64,000 nucleotides of DNA from Aurelia coerulea. Lineage: Eukaryota; Cnidaria; Scyphozoa; Semaeostomeae; Ulmaridae. The translations under genes were made by a program, and so were the position numbers. Positions 10,926 through 22,191 of the stretch are shown one piece after another (position 1 is the first letter of the stretch; every line of letters starts with the position of its first letter). Under the pieces are notes generated by a model. The model worked only from the letters and a program-made list of their open reading frames with translations, was not told where the DNA came from and did no database searches. The stretch lies in contig CM076959.1 in NCBI GenBank assembly GCA_039566865.1, forward strand, positions 3,331,501 to 3,395,500, in the 5' to 3' direction.

Positions 10926-11576
10926 TCCGTGTTATAGACCTGGCCCTATATGTTGCATAATATGACTTAGAAACATTGTTGAATTTGATTTATGATGGTT
11001 TATTTAATAAATTACCAGGAAAATGAAAGAACATGCATGCAAGTAAAAATTTTTAGAATCTGAGGTCACGTGAGTCACGCACATGTTTTTCATTGTATAA
11101 AGCGCATGTATGAAATTTGATAAAAATTATTGTGCCAATTTGTGGCCCTGCTCAAGAGCTGCTACTACGTTAGGAAGCTTTGTTATAAAAGAAACACACA
11201 CATATGAAATTGGTTAACCAAAATAAACAGATTCTGTGATTGTCATTTGAGTCACCAGGAAAGGGCTGTTTAACAGAAATACGTAGAAAAAATGAAATAC
11301 AGAGCTACATGTGTGTTTTCAATATGGTCCTTAGAAGAAGACAATGTATTACCTGCATGCAAGCAATCATGTAAACACTTTATACTTACAGTGTCACCCT
11401 TCTTTCAATATAAACATAAAATGAAATAATACAATAATTGCATATTATATATTCTATTATATATGGGGCAATATTTTGCTCCAATTGGTATTGTATTAGT
11501 AGTAGGGTATGGTATTTTGTAAGTAATGTTGAAAGTAATATGTGTTGTAAGTTATTAAATGATGTATAAAAAAAAA
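10926..11576. other. No gene seen; LINE-tail-like end
   Basis: AT-rich DNA. Bases about 11495-11575 (TAGTAGTAGGGTATGGTATT...GTATAAAAAAAAAA) resemble 17590-17670, which suggests a shared 3' untranslated end of a retroelement. Confidence 0.4.
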
Positions 11577-12442
11577 ACATAAACTTTCTCATGGGGGGGC
11601 TAAAAAGGCCCCCCCCCATATTTTCTAAGCAACCGTAGTGCCTATGGCAACGCAACTTGTTACACATGATTACCAAGCAATTATGATTCTAAAAATAGCA
11701 TCCTATGCTAATTGGTCACATAATCCGTTGCTAGGCAACACAAAAACAATGGAAATTTGCTGATTTTGGCTTTCCTGCTAAAAACATAATATTTTAAGCC
11801 AAAAATAGTCAATAAATAACTTTAAAGTTGTAAATATAATACATATTGATTGTTGTTAATGAAAACTGTCAAAAATTCTATATTTGGAATTATATTGTTA
11901 TCCCAGCTGTCAATCAAAGTCATGGTTGATACCTAAACAAATTAGTTGATGCTTTATTGGCATTTTAAATACGTTTTTAGTAATAAGAACGATATGAAAT
12001 TGATCTTGAATTGTTAATTAGTCAATTTTGATCATAATACACTAATTATTTCATATGTTTATTATAAATGTGACGTCATATATAAGTATGACTTCATAGA
12101 TCTTAAATTTTGCTGATGTCAGCAAAATACAAAATTTTATATATCAAATGAAAGTAGACTTCAAGACAAACTGATTGGTACCAATTGTATTGAAATCAGA
12201 TGTGTACGAGAAAAGTTATGCATGTTTTACTGATTTTCTGAGAGACCTGTTGCCAAATATGGGCCTGTCATAGTCACGTGACTAATTATATAACAATGAA
12301 CTATTGTTAATTTGATGCAATATTAAATTTCATTAAAAGTCACCTAAGTTCCAGTGTTTTATCATGCTTAGTTTAAGAGTAATTACAAGAAGTATGGTTG
12401 GGGGGGCCTTTTTTGCCCCCCCCCCCCCCATGTAGAATAGGG
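11577..12442. mobile_element. TTAA MITE (piggyBac-like), copy 2, left end decayed
   Basis: The right end is CATGTAGAATAGGG followed by TTAA at 12443-12446. Inner G/C-run palindromes (ATGGGGGGGC...GGCCCCCCCC) sit at both ends as in 4341-5207. The interior shares TATATATCAAATGAAAG and TGACGTCA-type words with that copy. The left terminus is only loosely matched, so the exact start is uncertain. Confidence 0.65.
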
Positions 12443-12446
12443 TTAA

Positions 12447-12982
12447 TGGAAACATGGTAATTCAACTGCTGGAAAGGCATCAAGAATTTTTGCAACCATT
12501 CACTGCACTAGAAATCCTACACGCAAAGTTTCTCAAAATCTTTGGCATTCTCAGCAATTTGTCCAAGTTGTTGTACGCAACAAGAATCACAGATGAGTCG
12601 GAAATCAAAGCTGTTTGCCAGTTATGTGATGATTTTGGAGAGGCAGACCAAGTATTATTCAGTGGATACATGTAACACGCAAAATGCACAATCTCACACA
12701 TAAAATCCCGAAATTTGTAATGCGATGGAGAAGTTTTGGTATCTGTGCAGAGCAGGCTGGAGAATCAATTCACAATGCATTTAATCAGGAGGGTAGAACA
12801 CTTGCATGCTTGAGGTCAAGTCCAAATAAGATTCTTCTGCTGATGCAGGCACATGAACGACGCATCAGAGCACAGTTGTCGTCTGGATAGAATGTGTGAC
12901 ACTTGTCACCCTGCACGAGTTTTCAAGCGTCACATTCATGGTTCATTTGTTTGTCCACGCTGCTATGACTTCCGAAGTTAGT
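12447..12982 (+). pseudogene. Transposase-like C-terminal remnant with a zinc ribbon
   Basis: Three frames in succession encode the end of a transposon protein. The first runs from 12454 (LLERHQEFLQPFTALEILHA). The second, about 12675-12890, reads KMHNLTHKIPKFVMRWRSFG and then EQAGESIHNAFN, a pattern of glutamate and histidine residues I associate with the last catalytic block of several uncharacterised animal transposases. The third, about 12893-12980, reads MCDTCHPARV...FVCPRCYDF, a CxxC...CxxC zinc ribbon. Frameshifts near 12675 and 12892 break it. It follows directly after the TTAA of the MITE at 11577-12442. The family name is unknown to me. Strand and order are certain; the catalytic role is inference. 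Confidence 0.6.
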
Positions 12983-13035
12983 AGCTAGATTATAAGTTAG
13001 GTTTGTTTGTTCGTATTCCAACACAATACCCCAAC

Positions 13036-14117
13036 AAGGCATTTGATAGGGTATGGCACGATGGTCTAATTTATAAATTAAAACGATGTGGTGTCTCGGG
13101 ACAGCTTCTTTCTTTAATCCAAAGTTTCCTCAAGGATCGAAAGCAGAGGACTGTACTGAATGGACAGAGTTCTAATTAGGGAAATATTTCGGCAGGGGTG
13201 CCACAGGGCTCTATTCTGGGACCTTTATTTTTCCTTGTGTATATAAATGATCTAGCCGTAAGCTTGAAGTGCAATGCTAAGTTATTTGTTGATGATACAT
13301 CATTGTTCACAGTGGTAGAAGATTCCAATACAGCTGCCAATGATATGAATCATGACTTGGACTTGATAAGTCAGTGGGCTCACGCTTGGAGAATGTCATT
13401 TAATTCTGATCCGTTAAACAAGCTGTTGAATTAAAATTTTCAAAAAGAATATTGAAATTGAACACCCAGTAATCCTTTTTAATGACATACCTGTGAAGAA
13501 GGTAAACGAAGATAAACATTTAGGAATTATCCTTGACTCAAAACTATCTTTTTCAGCTCATATTAAATCAGCTATCTCTAAGACAAGAAAGGGCATTGGT
13601 TTGCTGAAATATCTCTCCAAATATCTGCACAGGCATACCCTTAACAAACTATATAAGCTCTACGTTCGACCACACCTGGACTATGGTGATGTCATTTACC
13701 ATATTCCCGCCAAAGCATGTGAATTCAGTCAAAGTATCATTTTACCAAATGCCATGGAAAAGCTAGAGTCTGTTCAGTATTTTGCTGCTTTGGCTGTAAC
13801 AGGAACATGGAGGGGAACATCTCGCGAGAAGCTGTACAAGGAGCTTGGCTGGGAGTCATTAAGTTCCCAACGATGGAGTAGACGCCTTACCTTGTTCTAC
13901 AAGTTTGTAAATAATCTTAGCCCTGAGTATACAGTAGATCCAATTCCTGCTCTTCATCAGTCGCAGTACTGTCTTCCCGACCAGGATGTCATTGGGCGAT
14001 TAAAGGCACGGACAGAAAAATTTAAGTTTAGTTTTTATCCCAACTGCCTATCTGAATGGAATAAGCTCAAGCCTGAATTGAGACTTGCACCCTCAGTTGC
14101 TGTTTTTAAGAAAAGAT
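13036..14117 (+). pseudogene. LINE (jockey-like) ORF2, reverse transcriptase part, 5' segment
   Basis: This is a 5'-truncated non-LTR reverse transcriptase. It opens at the RT core (KAFDRVWHDGLIYKLKRCG), then GVPQGSILGPLFFLVYINDL, then LFVDDTSLF, in which VDD is the catalytic aspartate motif. The thumb region follows: KHLGIILDSKLSFSAHIKSA and LYKLYVRPHLDYGDVIYHIP. There is a stop near 13176 and a frame break around 13435-13490. From 13493 to 14117 the frame is open. It is then cut at KKRSY by the 2.45-kb element at 14124-16572 and resumes at 16579. The endonuclease domain is missing. This protein type is widespread in cnidarian genomes. Confidence 0.9.
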
Positions 14118-14299
14118 CTTATAGTGGGGGTCGTAGGGGGGTTCCGAAAACCGTGAAACCGCCAAAATATTTTGCGAAAACCGTAAAACCGCTAAAATTT
14201 TACAGCAAAACCGAAAAACCGCCCTATTATTCCTACTAAAACCGTAATGATAAGAAATTCATAAGAAGCTATGCTTTTCAGGTGAAGGTGAAGTTGCGG

Positions 14300-14466
14300 T
14301 TTTTAGCGCCAAGCGCCGGGATCGCGAGAGTAGAATAGGCTTAATCGAGTCTGCGACCCCTTGTCATGACGCTCAAGTGATGGGGCTCTACCGGGTATGG
14401 AACCCTGTCCACCTGACTGTTCTGGCTGCAAAGTCAGTGGATTACACCACTGCGCCACATCACTTT
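14300..14466 (-). mobile_element. tRNA-derived SINE
   Basis: On the minus strand the head carries a polymerase III A box (TGGCGCAGTGGTGTAATCC) and a B box (GGTTCCATACC) at tRNA-like spacing. A SINE-like body follows toward 14300. The anticodon arm does not fold cleanly and there is no 3' CCA context, so it is not a functional tRNA gene. Confidence 0.65.
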
Positions 14467-15490
14467 CGTTCAGACGCAATGGCACACACTCAACGGCATT
14501 CAACTGTGCATTTCAGGGACGTACGATCCATAAAGCAAGTCCACCGAGCAAAGCAAATATTTGTCATTTAAACTCACGATTGCTTCACTCATCCGCCAGA
14601 TATTTTCCCAAGGAAATAAAGATTTGGAGGATTTTTATCATACTCAATACCTCGAAGATATCACACAGTGTCGAGGGCACTCAATAGGCCCCACCCCTAT
14701 TCCTGAATTCCGCTACGTTTTCAGCCAAATTCCAGATTCTGGTCATAATTTTTCAACGAATTCCCGCTTCCCTTCCTAAAGCTAAAGTACACCAAAACTT
14801 CATGATTTTCACAACGTTTGATGGTGCCTAGAGGCATGCCCTCTGCTTTTGACTAAAACTATCATTCAGTTGAACTGAACCAAGATATCATACAGAGCTT
14901 TATAATATCTTGGGTTTCCTTTTTATCTTTCTTTAATATCATTTGCAAAGTCTCTTGCATCCTCTTCAAGAGCAGTTCATGATGAGAGACTTCAATGTGT
15001 GATCAAATGCATATTTTCATGCCGAAATGAGCAGCGTCGTGGCCAGGGTAAATTAAGTGGGAGCGTATTATGTGGAAGAAATGGGTTTGAGGGCAACTTC
15101 TGGCGATCCGCTTCTAGCGATCCAATGTCTGTGGTGTTAAAATTGAATTTGATCAATTTCTAACAGGTGATCATACAAATTATGGCATCCCCAGAAACTT
15201 TTTGGAAAACTCAATTTTCTTCGGCTTAGAATGCCAATTTGTAGCAGTTTTCTATGAATTACAACCTTCAGGAAAAATCTTTGTGCAAACGCATTTTTAC
15301 CTTGTCTTAGAAAGATTCTCACAATCCAATTGCCTGCTCCAATAATGGAAGTATCCATAATTATGATAGTTTGCCTGGGAAAATCTTTTATAACACCAAG
15401 CTTTAGCTTTACTTTGGCTTAAAATGGCTCGCCCAATTAACATCCAGTATTTCCGAGAAAGATTCTTACCCTTCCCTACATACCCAACTA

Positions 15491-16193
15491 CAGAGTGTCC
15501 CAAAAAAATTTTCGACATTTGATTAAATATTGAAAAATAACGATAACATGAGCAGGCTCATGGGAAGGTAAGCCTGTCCCCAAGATTCTGAAAAGATTTT
15601 GGAGACTAGAAAGTTTCAAACATCAAAAATATGCGACTGCGAAAGCTACCAAAGACCCCTGGATGACTTGTAACGCACGAAAGCTCCAAGATCGAGGTAA
15701 AAGAAGGTTATCCAAAGTCATACCTCTCGTTATTATCAGAGCAAACCAAATAAGACTTCGAAAGTAATTCAACCCTTATAATCATCGTGAAAATTTGCTT
15801 AAGGATGCATGTATCGAAAAACGTCATTGACGAGAGACTGAATCATTTTCAAACTTTGCTCAACAGAATTCCTCAAAACATCCATATGCTTGAAAGTTAG
15901 GTTATCAAAATTATTTTCAAATTCCTTTTGGCCTCCTCTGAATTAAACGAGAAGAAAAGAAACGATAGCCCATCTATTTCTACCACAAATGCCATTTAGG
16001 GGCCTCTGCTTTCAGCTTTCGCACAACCTTGTTCTTCAAAGCGTTGTAATCCCGTGTATCCCCATGAAAAATCAACGGATTTTGAAGATTCTGGTGTCTA
16101 AAATTAATTAGATATCTTGCCATGGAGCCCTTTCATTTTATCATAATTTTTTAATATTTAATCGAACGTCGAACAATTTTTTGAGACACCCTG
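15491..16193. mobile_element. TA-flanked MITE, GTGTCCC family, copy 1
   Basis: The left end is CAGAGTGTCCCAAAAAAATT and the right end is its inverted, slightly diverged copy, with TA at 15489-15490 and 16194-16195. TIR similarity runs about 40 bases. It is 703 bp, non-coding, and nested in the element at 14124-16572. Confidence 0.8.
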
Positions 16194-16578
16194 TACTCAG
16201 AAATGGGTTTCCCGGGCTTTTCGGCACTTGGTGTGATTTCACCTCCCTCCACTGCATGATAGCAGCTCGCCTCGATATCGTTTTCAGGTCTGGAATTTGA
16301 TATGAAGAGTTTCGTATTGTGCGTGCCACTTTTCGTCTTCTCGTCGACATTTCCGATTGAAGAAATATCTGAAAATCGCTGAGGAGAGACAAAAACCGTG
16401 AAAACGTTGTTTTTAAGACTAAAAACCGTGAAACTGTCTCCAAAAAGGCTAGAAACCGCGAACCGTCAGCCATTGGCGAAAACCGTAAAACCGTCGTTTT
16501 TGAGGCCGAAAACCGCGAAACCGTCCCCAAAATGACTGAAAACCGCAATCCGTCAGCCCCTACGACCCCCACCTTATA

Positions 16579-17381
16579 AATAATCGGACCCCCTGCAAAC
16601 TCTGTTTTTGGAATACACAATCCAATAGGATTATCCTATCTTACTCAACTTAGGGTTGGTCTCAGTTAGTTAAATTTTCACAAGTTCAAGCATAATTTCA
16701 GGGATACCATAAACCCAATGTGTCCAACAAACGATGGCATCGAGGATACGGAGCATTTTGTGTCGCTTTGCCCTTCTTTTGATGTTCAACGAAGAGATCT
16801 TCTCGCTGGAATTGTAGAATTATTGCAACCGTATGTACAAATCGCTAGCCTTTCAAATGATGCTTTGACGCAGCTTTTACTATATGGTGATCGAGACCTT
16901 TCTGATGACTTGAACAAAAATATACTCGAATTGACTTTACGTTTCATCCAGGAAACTGGTCGGTTTGTTTGAGATCCTTTGAAACTTCAGCTATGTTCTT
17001 AGCAACCACCAAGTCCCTTTACGTGAATGTTCTTTGTTTTCCTTGTAAATTCTGTTTGATATTAGATGTCAGGCATCTTATGCATCTCAATTTCAAACGA
17101 GCTGCACTCGTGAACTGTTTAAGTTCTTCCCAACCTTGACACGACATCTAATATCAGACAGAATCTAGAATATTTTCCTTGATCCATTAGTTTTCTAATC
17201 GTTTGTAGTGTACAGTTAGTTGCATGTAGGTTAACGTCATATGTCTTTATGTTTTTGGCCTTGGGGTAGTCAGTGTTTTTCGCTCCCCCTGGTATCGTTC
17301 CCGTAGTGTTGTATAGTAATTCGATAAGTATTGTAGATTGTAGAACTAATTGTAAACTTTTTAAATGAATGATAAAAAAAA
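16579..17381 (+). pseudogene. LINE ORF2 C-terminal part and 3' tail (continuation)
   Basis: The LINE cut at 14117 continues here with IIGPPANSVFGIHNPIGLS, a stop at about 16670, then the open stretch 16718-16972. That stretch has CPTNDGIEDTEHFVSLCPSF and ends LTLRFIQETGRFV. An untranslated tail of about 400 bases ends in an A run at 17371-17381. The segment aligns with the remnant at 2170-3008, which confirms that the intervening 2.45 kb is an insertion. Confidence 0.88.
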
Positions 17382-17399
17382 AAATACCCCCAACAATAC

Positions 17400-17700
17400 C
17401 AATAAAATGATTCTAAATAATCATGAGCAGGCATGTTGTGAACCTGAGGTAGCATTTCGTGGAAGGCTAAACAACTAACTCCCGTAAGATATCATGAGCG
17501 GATATGTTGTGAAGCTGAGTTAGCATTTGATGGAAGCCTAAACAACTACTCCGTTTAAATTTGAGAAATTAGTGGACAAAAGTAGTCATTCTAGTAGTTG
17601 GGTATAATATTTCACAAGTAGCATAATAAGTAACATGTGTTGTAGATTTTGAATGGAGTGTATAAAAAATACACAATTTGAAAACGATATAAAATTTGAC
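17400..17700 (+). repeat. Short tandem repeat and LINE-tail-like fragment
   Basis: Two ~75-bp tandem copies of ATCATGAGC..G.ATGTTGTGAA lie at 17423-17545. Bases 17590-17670 resemble 11495-11575. Confidence 0.6.
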
Positions 17701-19210
17701 AGTATCTGAAATTTGTTGCAATTTGTGTCAAACAGCCACAAAGAGCCTGTATTTTGATGACAAAGAAATTTACCTAGGCAATCAAACCCTACACAATCAA
17801 TCAGCCTCGTCTAGAGTCTTGAAAATACCCACTTTATTATTTTGAACATCACGCCGTTTTCAAATTGGGCTGATTAGACTTTGGGCTTAGGAGTTCCATT
17901 TTAAGTTAGTTTTAGTGACGGTAGTCGCTGTATCTAATTTTTGATACAGCGGTTAGAATATGAAGTTGCAAACAGAAAGACTTTGACCTTCCTTGGCAGA
18001 GAAACGTTACTTCTACGTATATTTTGTTGTATCCCCTTTGAATGAGGAATTGAAGCTGATTCTCATTTTCTTCGCAATCATTTAACAGTTAGTTATGTAG
18101 ATAATAGATAAACCAGCTTTGCTAGAACTAACCCAAATTAAAATGCACATCAATGAATAGAAAATGTCATGGCGATTCAGAAAATGTATAATTAATTGAC
18201 AATGAGTAACTTAGAGGTAGGACAAATCAATTTTAATGTGATGCTGTGATTTTGCAATTTTGATGAAATTTGCTTGGAATTCAAATTTCTGCTATCTTTT
18301 GGATACACTTTTGCTCATAAATATTTATTGAGCTGGCCTACGTTATCAAAATGGGAGTGAATGAATAGGAAATTTAATGGCGATTCAGAAAATGTAAAGA
18401 TTTGTATGATTATGCACTGTCCTGCCTCAAAAAAGTGAAATAGTAGACTACACTCCGAAAAATTAATGAACCCAATACAATGTCATTCTTTGTGCATGGT
18501 GTGAGGGCTGTGGCAAAGCTCTTTTTGGACATAACCTGACTGCTAAAATTGCTTGAGTAGACAATACCATGGATTGGGGAGGATTTACCTGTTAATTTGC
18601 AAGCAGCCAAAGTATCAGACAAAAAACCTTCCTTGCCATTCAGTTTTGGTTACGGCCTAACTTGGCCCTGTTTGTTGAACTAGTGTAGCATGATCAGTCA
18701 CGTGACAAAACTCATCTGACAGCTCATTCGGGGGCGGGTCTAACGACACAATCTGATTTCGTTTTGCTTACTTCTGGCAAAGAATCACCAAAATTGAGGT
18801 AAATTTATAATAAACCTCTAAAGAAACCTCTAACATGTAAAGAAACCTCTTTTTAATAACCTTTCAAGTTTCCCATTGATCTTTCTTTCCGTTCTTGCGT
18901 TCTTCAAATTTTCCTTAGGCCCAGTCGGCGCTACATAAAGTGCTGCATGAAATCAGCGATCTAGTAATGACAGCAAGACTGAATTATGTTTTTGCCGCTG
19001 ACCGACAGGACCTTGCGCCCCCGCATTTAGTTGGAATCTGTGAATCTGGAAAGCTGCCAGGAAAAACAAACAATAGATTTTCGAAGATTCCCGACCCCTG
19101 GGAATTGGTCTATTGTCTTCGGTACTTGGCCAAATGCACAGGTTGGAAGTTTAAGAGTACTTGGACGAGAGCTGAAGTTAATCAAACATTTTAAAAGGCT
19201 CCAAAAACGT
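17701..19210. other. No confident gene
   Basis: Mostly unassigned. A short direct repeat (TGGCGATTCAGAAAATGTA) occurs at about 18170 and 18375. No protein motif was recognised. Confidence 0.4.
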
Positions 19211-19222
19211 TGAATAGATATC

Positions 19223-19441
19223 ATGGTGATTGTCACAAAAGAGGAAGAATTCAAGGATTTAATGCTCCAAAACTGGCTGCAGCCTTTTCACCATCATCTC
19301 TTAAATCCTTCTCCATGGTCTGAGCAACATTTTGAGCCAGGTGAGCTATTCGGGAAAATAGGGGATCATACTTCAATTTTTTATCGAAGTACTGATGATC
19401 CTTCACATGGTTATCGGCCTAAGTATTTTGGTCTGCCAAAG
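19223..19441 (+). CDS. Small unknown reading frame
   Basis: A 73-residue frame contains EEEFKDLMLQNWLQPFHHH and ELFGKIGDHTS. A diverged relative follows at about 19605-19750 (GAGGACGAATTG, then GCAGCCTTTTCA, then GGGAAAATAGGGGATGA) and again inside the duplication at 20380. The shared text suggests an old, decayed coding or repeat unit present in at least two forms. I do not recognise it, and it may be non-coding. Confidence 0.2.
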
Positions 19442-19679
19442 TAAACCCTCCTAGTGTTCAAAATCCTTGAAATAAACAAGCAGTCAAAGTATTTTTGAAG
19501 AGGTAGATACTTTGTTGTTTATTTTATTGAATTGCAAGCCTATTTGACTCTTCTGAGCCTCACAAGCCAAGAAATTTAAAGGTTAATAGATTTTGGTTCA
19601 AAAATAGTGAGGACGAATTGATCGAATTTCTATGTAATTTGCAAAAAATCTGGCCGCAGCCTTTTCAGGAAACTTTTTG

Positions 19680-21087
19680 TATTGATCGAAATATTATTTG
19701 GCTGTCAGAAAATCGTATCGGTACTGCCGGGAAAATAGGGGATGACATCGTAAAAATATAGATTTCTACGTGTTGGTTTTGTGCTTTGTTTATATACAAT
19801 CTAGCAGTCGCAAACAATGGAGAGCAACGACAACAGCTCAAGATGAAGTCAAAATTATACCCCTGTCCTTAGCCTATGTTAGTATTTATTATTTGATGTT
19901 TGGTTTGGTGTACTTGGGGGTCAGTTTATGATTGGAGCAAAATTCTCGTTCTTTTGAAGTATGTCGCAATTTCTTGTAAGATCGATTTCACGTTTGTATT
20001 CCCTTTATGGCAAATTGATCATTGAGCAAAGCAACTTTTTTGCATTTTACAGAATAATGTTTTACTTCAGGATAACCATGACTGCGTTCAGAAAATATTA
20101 CCCGCTCGTCGATGTTACTCGCAGTGAAACACGTTGGGCGGGAAGTTTTAGTCCATCAAAGGGTTAGTTGAGAGAGCAGAAACTCCAGGCTTTGCAAGAG
20201 ATTTTCATTGCCCAGAATGAAATACTTTGATTCCTTGACAACATTGGTTTGCGATTAATAAATTGGGTAAAACTCCGCAGGTTCCCCAACTGTCTTGTTT
20301 TTGTTTTGGTTTGTTCTCCGTATTTCAATGTAAGCTCTTTCCGTGTGACCTTCACCTATGCTTGTTGATGTTTTACTTGTATTGATCGAAATATTATTTG
20401 GCTGTCAGAAAATCGTAGCGGTACTGCCGGGAAAATAGGGGATGACATCGTAAAAATATAGATTTCTACGTGTTGGTTTTGTGCTGATTTCCCAGCCCGC
20501 CATCTTTGTTTATTTACAATCTAGCAGTCGCAAACAATGGAGAGCAACGACAACAGCTCAAGATGAAGTCAAAATTATACCCCTGTCCTTAGCCTATGTT
20601 AGTATTTATTATTTGATGTTTGGTTTGGTGTACTTGGGGGTCAGTTTATGATTGGAGCAAAATTCTCGTTCTTTTGAAGTATGTCGCAATTTCTTGTAAG
20701 ATCGATTTCACGTTTGTATTCCCTTTATGGCAAATTGATCATTGAGCAAAGCAACTTTTTTGCATTTTACAGAATAATGTTTTACTTCAGGATAACCATG
20801 ACTGCGTTCAGAAAATATTACTCGCTCGTCGATGTTACTCACAGTGAAACACGTTGGGCGGGAAGTTTTAGTCCATCGAAGGGTTAGTTGAGAGAGCAGA
20901 AACTCCAGGTTTTGCAAGAGATTTTCATTGCCCAGAATGAAATACTTTGATTTCTTGACAACATCGGTTTGCGATTAATAAATTGGGTAAAACTCCGCAG
21001 GTTCCCCAACTGTCTTGTTTTTGTTTTGGTTTGTTCTCCGTATTTCAATGTAAGCTCTTTCCGTGTGACCTTCACCTATGCTTGTTG
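19680..21087 (+). repeat. Tandem duplication, ~0.7-kb unit, two copies
   Basis: The blocks at about 19680-20365 and 20380-21087 are nearly identical. They share GGCTGTCAGAAAATCGTA and the segments through CCGTGTGACCTTCACCTATG. The second copy has about 18 extra bases (GATTTCCCAGCCCGCCAT) near 20490. Small frames inside are duplicated with it and carry no recognisable domain. Confidence 0.88.
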
Positions 21088-21873
21088 TTGTTGCTCTTAT
21101 GGTTTCAGCTGTAGTCAGTTCTAGAACTGAGGAAAGGAGCGTTTGTAATAATTCTGATTTCACAATTGCCTCGGTTTCGAAGAATATCTGCGTGCGCATA
21201 AAAACATAATTCAGTCTTGCTAGTATTGACACAAACGCGGAATTTCATGCAGATACACGCAGAGCATGGCAAAACTGAAGATTGTGGGGGGCTGAAGAGA
21301 GATTTCACACCAATTTTCAGGCAATTTCCCATGCACGTTTGTTGTTGTTTTTATTCATCAAATAAACCTTTCATTTTCGCCTTTTCCGTTTTCAGCAACA
21401 TATTTTTATCAACAACGTTTTTATCAACATTTGCTTTAGTTCTTATTTGTTTTCATTAATTAATCTTTTTCCTTTCTTCACAGTTTGCACCCGTGCTTGT
21501 GTTTATGTTTGATGTACATTTTAATTAGTTATTAATCTAATATCTTGATAGGGCTGTCATGGAAAGTTCCCGGCCTACAAATGATTAATTAGATATGGTT
21601 ATAAGTTAGAGTAGCATACAAATGTTTTAAGAAGAACAGTAGTAGGACGAGGTCAGTCTTGGTAGCAAGTTTCAAAATTGAAAATCCTGAGTATACAACA
21701 ACAGAAGAAGCCGCTTTGTATAGTAGACTTTATAAGTTGAATAAAAAAGTAGTTTTGCTGATCAACAATAAAAATAAGAAAGAAAATTAGGAAAAATTGG
21801 ATGCACGATAAATATCACGTAACACTTAAATGACAGAGAAAATCCTGTCCACATCTTCCTTCCCTTTCTCGAG
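21088..21873. other. No gene seen
   Basis: AT-rich DNA without recognisable coding, inverted repeats or arrays. Confidence 0.4.
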
Positions 21874-22150
21874 ATGTTCTACAAATCAATGTTTGAGGAC
21901 AAGAAAATCCTTGCAGATCATCCTCAGCCTTGGAGAATTTCCCTGGTGAGTGAATTGGCATATGGTAATTGGACCTTGGTGAGAGACTCTCTTTTGCAGT
22001 TCTTCAGTGATTCTAAAGATGTCCAAGTCCCCATTTTGATCAACCTACTGGACAATTATCTGCCTCTGGTCCTCACAATTTATTCAACTATCTTCAAAGG
22101 CAACAACCTTGACCACTACATGGATGCAATGTTAAGAGTAAGGATTATGT
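21874..22150 (+). pseudogene. Fragment related to the RING-tailed transposase-like gene
   Basis: The frame reads PWRISLVSELAYGNWTLVRD, then INLLDNYLPLVLTIYSTIFK and YMDAMLR. It aligns with the minus-strand exon at 56354-58621 (WRISLIEELVYGGWTLI, LLDNHLPLVLSIYSIIFK, YVDAMFR). Similarity fades after about 22160, where ATGTTAAGA|GTAAGG could be a splice donor. No further pieces were found nearby. It shows that the family has more than one copy in this genome region and that this block is conserved. Confidence 0.7.
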
Positions 22151-22191
22151 TTTTTTGTCTCGGCCCTGCAAAGTTCTCTCACTTTGCTTGA

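Larger units (their letters stand above)
14124..16572. mobile_element. 2.45-kb TIR element with a 6-bp TSD, inserted in the LINE
   Basis: The element starts GTGGGGGTCGTAGGGG and ends with the reverse complement. CTTATA flanks it at 14118-14123 and 16573-16578, and the LINE reading frame continues across the two flanks. Subterminal AAAACCGTGAAACCG-type repeats occur near both ends (14150-14240 and 16392-16555) in the same orientation, perhaps protein-binding sites. There is no transposase. It contains a SINE (14300-14466) and a nested MITE (15491-16193). The superfamily is unclear; a 6-bp duplication does not settle it. Confidence 0.82.

Noticed and set aside
14380..14466. A possible tRNA gene on the minus strand
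   Set aside because: The A and B boxes are good, but the anticodon arm does not fold properly and a SINE-type body follows. It was annotated as a SINE.
16141..16620. A 159-codon minus-strand frame near the right end of the 2.45-kb element
   Set aside because: It reads through AAACCG-type repeats (SRFSASKTTV-like text) and the MITE tip, so it is a shadow of repeats.
19961..20167. A 68-codon frame, duplicated at 20681-20887
   Set aside because: It is duplicated with the block at 19680-21087 and shows no domain. Conservation reflects recency only.
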